DNA of 13,693 nt, taken from Nitrospirae bacterium RBG_13_39_12. GTDB taxonomy: Bacteria > Nitrospirota > Thermodesulfovibrionia > Thermodesulfovibrionales > SM23-35. The stretch's first letter is position 1; each line of letters starts with the position of its first letter. Positions 12,606 through 13,693 of this stretch are shown in pieces. The notes beneath the pieces were generated by a model that saw only the letters and a program-made list of their open reading frames with translations, was not told the DNA's origin and searched no databases. The translations under genes were made by a program, and so were the position numbers. The DNA is taken from the NCBI GenBank assembly GCA_001805125.1, contig MHEF01000155.1:16682-30374 (forward strand), read 5' to 3'.

Positions 12606-13693
12606 ATGAACAACTTAAATGTAAAGTGCTGTCGTCAAGGAATAAGACTAATCAAGCGCCTGCTTGGGCAAATATTGGTTGACGGTGAGTTTGTTTCGCG
12701 TCATGACATCGAGCGCGCCTTAGATGAGCAGTTACGCACAAATAAAATACTTGGTGAAATACTTGTCCGGATGGGAGTGCTTGATTCCCGGGATCTCAGA
12801 GCTGCCCTTTCCGTAAGCAGTGAGTTAGCTTCCCTTGAAGACGCAGTTAAGGTTGCAGCAGGAGTCCGGCAAACTCTGGGCAACCTTCTGCTCAAAGCTA
12901 AACGCATAACTCCAGAACAGTTAGAACTTGCATTGCAGGAACAGCAAAAAACCGGCGAAAAGATCGGAGAGATTCTGGTCAGGTTCGGTTCAATTACCAC
13001 AAACGAACTTGATGCCGTACTAAAATTCCAACAGCATCAGGATGCAAAAACACCTGCACCGGGGAAACTCAGACTCGGGGAAATATTGGTAGCCACAGGC
13101 TATATCACCCGGGAACAACTTGAAGACTCACTTATCAGACAGCAGTTTTCAAGGAAAAACATCGGAGACGTACTTGTTGAAGCTGGCTATATTCAACCTA
13201 ACCAGCTTTCATACGGACTTAACCTCCAGAACAAACTCCTGACAGCTGCTCTGGTAGCAGTTTTATCACTGGCTCCATTGTCCAATACCATTTATGCCGA
13301 GTCCCAGCAGAAGGACTCTAATTTAAAGAATACAAGCAAATTTGCTGAAGAAGTACAACTTCATACTGCCATGAAAGTCGTATACCAGACTTCGGAACTG
13401 ATTATAACCCAAGCTGACATTCTTCGCGGATACGTTGACATCCCTTTAGGTGCTCACGTTGTAATCCAGAACAATAATCTTGCTGGTTATATGGTGGTTT
13501 TCGAAGGGTTAGGCGGACCTTTTAAAGAGGTTGTTGTAAAAGGACTCGGGGAAGATGCCCAGATTAGCTCAAAGGGCGGCTGGATCGCCCAGCCCTATAA
13601 TGGCAGAGACCCGCTGATGGTTGAATTAAGCTACACGTTTATACTGTCCGAAGACGCCCAGCCCGGGACATACACCTGGCCTATTACTATATC
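12606..13693 (+). CDS. MshEN-like repeat protein with membrane segment and exported domain (partial, 3' end outside)
   Basis: The first 362 codons of a gene running off the window. GAGGAG sits three bases before the ATG at 12606. The cytoplasmic part holds six ~25-residue repeats in three pairs (starting near 19, 48, 90, 119, 156, 185), each of the form LGxxLVxxGxIxxxQLxxALxxQ, e.g. RLGEILVATGYITREQLEDSL. This is the pattern of the MshEN/T2SSE N-terminal domain of type II secretion and type IV pilus ATPases, which binds c-di-GMP in MshE. Only repeat 5 has the full RLG start; others have LLG, ILG, TLG, KIG or NIG, so ligand binding is uncertain. A hydrophobic segment (211-227, LLTAALVAVLSLAPLSN) ends in a signal-peptidase-like IYA-ES, then a beta-rich domain follows (~255 onward) with LSYTFILSEDAQPGTYTWPITIS. 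No ATPase domain is seen. Probably a sensor or anchor in pilus or surface-polymer biology. Confidence 0.7.
   Translation, partial: MNNLNVKCCRQGIRLIKRLLGQILVDGEFVSRHDIERALDEQLRTNKILGEILVRMGVLDSRDLRAALSVSSELASLEDAVKVAAGVRQTLGNLLLKAKRITPEQLELALQEQQKTGEKIGEILVRFGSITTNELDAVLKFQQHQDAKTPAPGKLRLGEILVATGYITREQLEDSLIRQQFSRKNIGDVLVEAGYIQPNQLSYGLNLQNKLLTAALVAVLSLAPLSNTIYAESQQKDSNLKNTSKFAEEVQLHTAMKVVYQTSELIITQADILRGYVDIPLGAHVVIQNNNLAGYMVVFEGLGGPFKEVVVKGLGEDAQISSKGGWIAQPYNGRDPLMVELSYTFILSEDAQPGTYTWPITI

Noticed and set aside
12701..13000. 99-codon minus-strand frame
   Set aside because: Shadow of the MshEN-repeat gene; Ser/Arg-rich composition typical of an antisense frame.

Overview
The window is a typical bacterial chromosome segment: AT-rich, free-living in character, almost entirely housekeeping genes, with no insertion sequence, phage gene or CRISPR array. 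Gram-negative affiliation is suggested by a probable outer-membrane/periplasmic lipoprotein, a large exported peptidase and a textbook sigma-54 promoter. The gene mix (archaeal-type Ogg2, a two-gene MeTr/B12-radical-SAM pair, stand-alone leuD-leuB, MshEN-type repeats) would fit the Nitrospirota or deltaproteobacterial lineages; this is inference from style, not from a marker gene.

Left part (1-3.9 kb): the 3' end of an Ogg2 8-oxoguanine glycosylase on the plus strand converges on minus-strand genes for a small SHOCT membrane protein and a 1008-residue exported protein that joins an M1 aminopeptidase, a ChaN-like domain and a PDZ domain. Upstream of the latter lies a 33-codon lipoprotein gene with a near-perfect ribosome binding site, easy to miss because a longer spurious frame covers it.

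Middle (4.1-6.0 kb): a tRNA-Asn(GTT) gene and a leuD-leuB pair, all on the minus strand. Promoter-like sequences are visible for both; the leuD promoter has a dyad across its spacer and -10. A ~100-bp palindromic intergenic repeat separates them from the next genes.

Right part (6.2-13.7 kb), all plus strand: an endonuclease III/MagIII-like glycosylase, uvrB, a methyltetrahydrofolate:corrinoid methyltransferase-like protein tightly followed by a B12-binding radical SAM protein, a LipM/LplA-family acyltransferase, and finally a partial gene whose product has three tandem MshEN-like (type IV pilus ATPase N-terminal type) repeat pairs, a membrane segment and an exported domain. That last gene sits behind a sigma-54 promoter and an IHF-like site. 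Three DNA-repair genes (ogg2, the glycosylase, uvrB) lie within 9 kb but are not one operon.

The most noteworthy items are the MeTr-like/B12 radical SAM pair (a possible methyl-folate-fed radical SAM methylation system), the sigma-54-controlled MshEN-repeat transmembrane protein, the M1-ChaN-PDZ fusion with its small lipoprotein neighbour, and a two-copy intergenic element (6860-6924 and 12221-12289) whose internal stem is kept by compensatory base changes, as a structured RNA would be.
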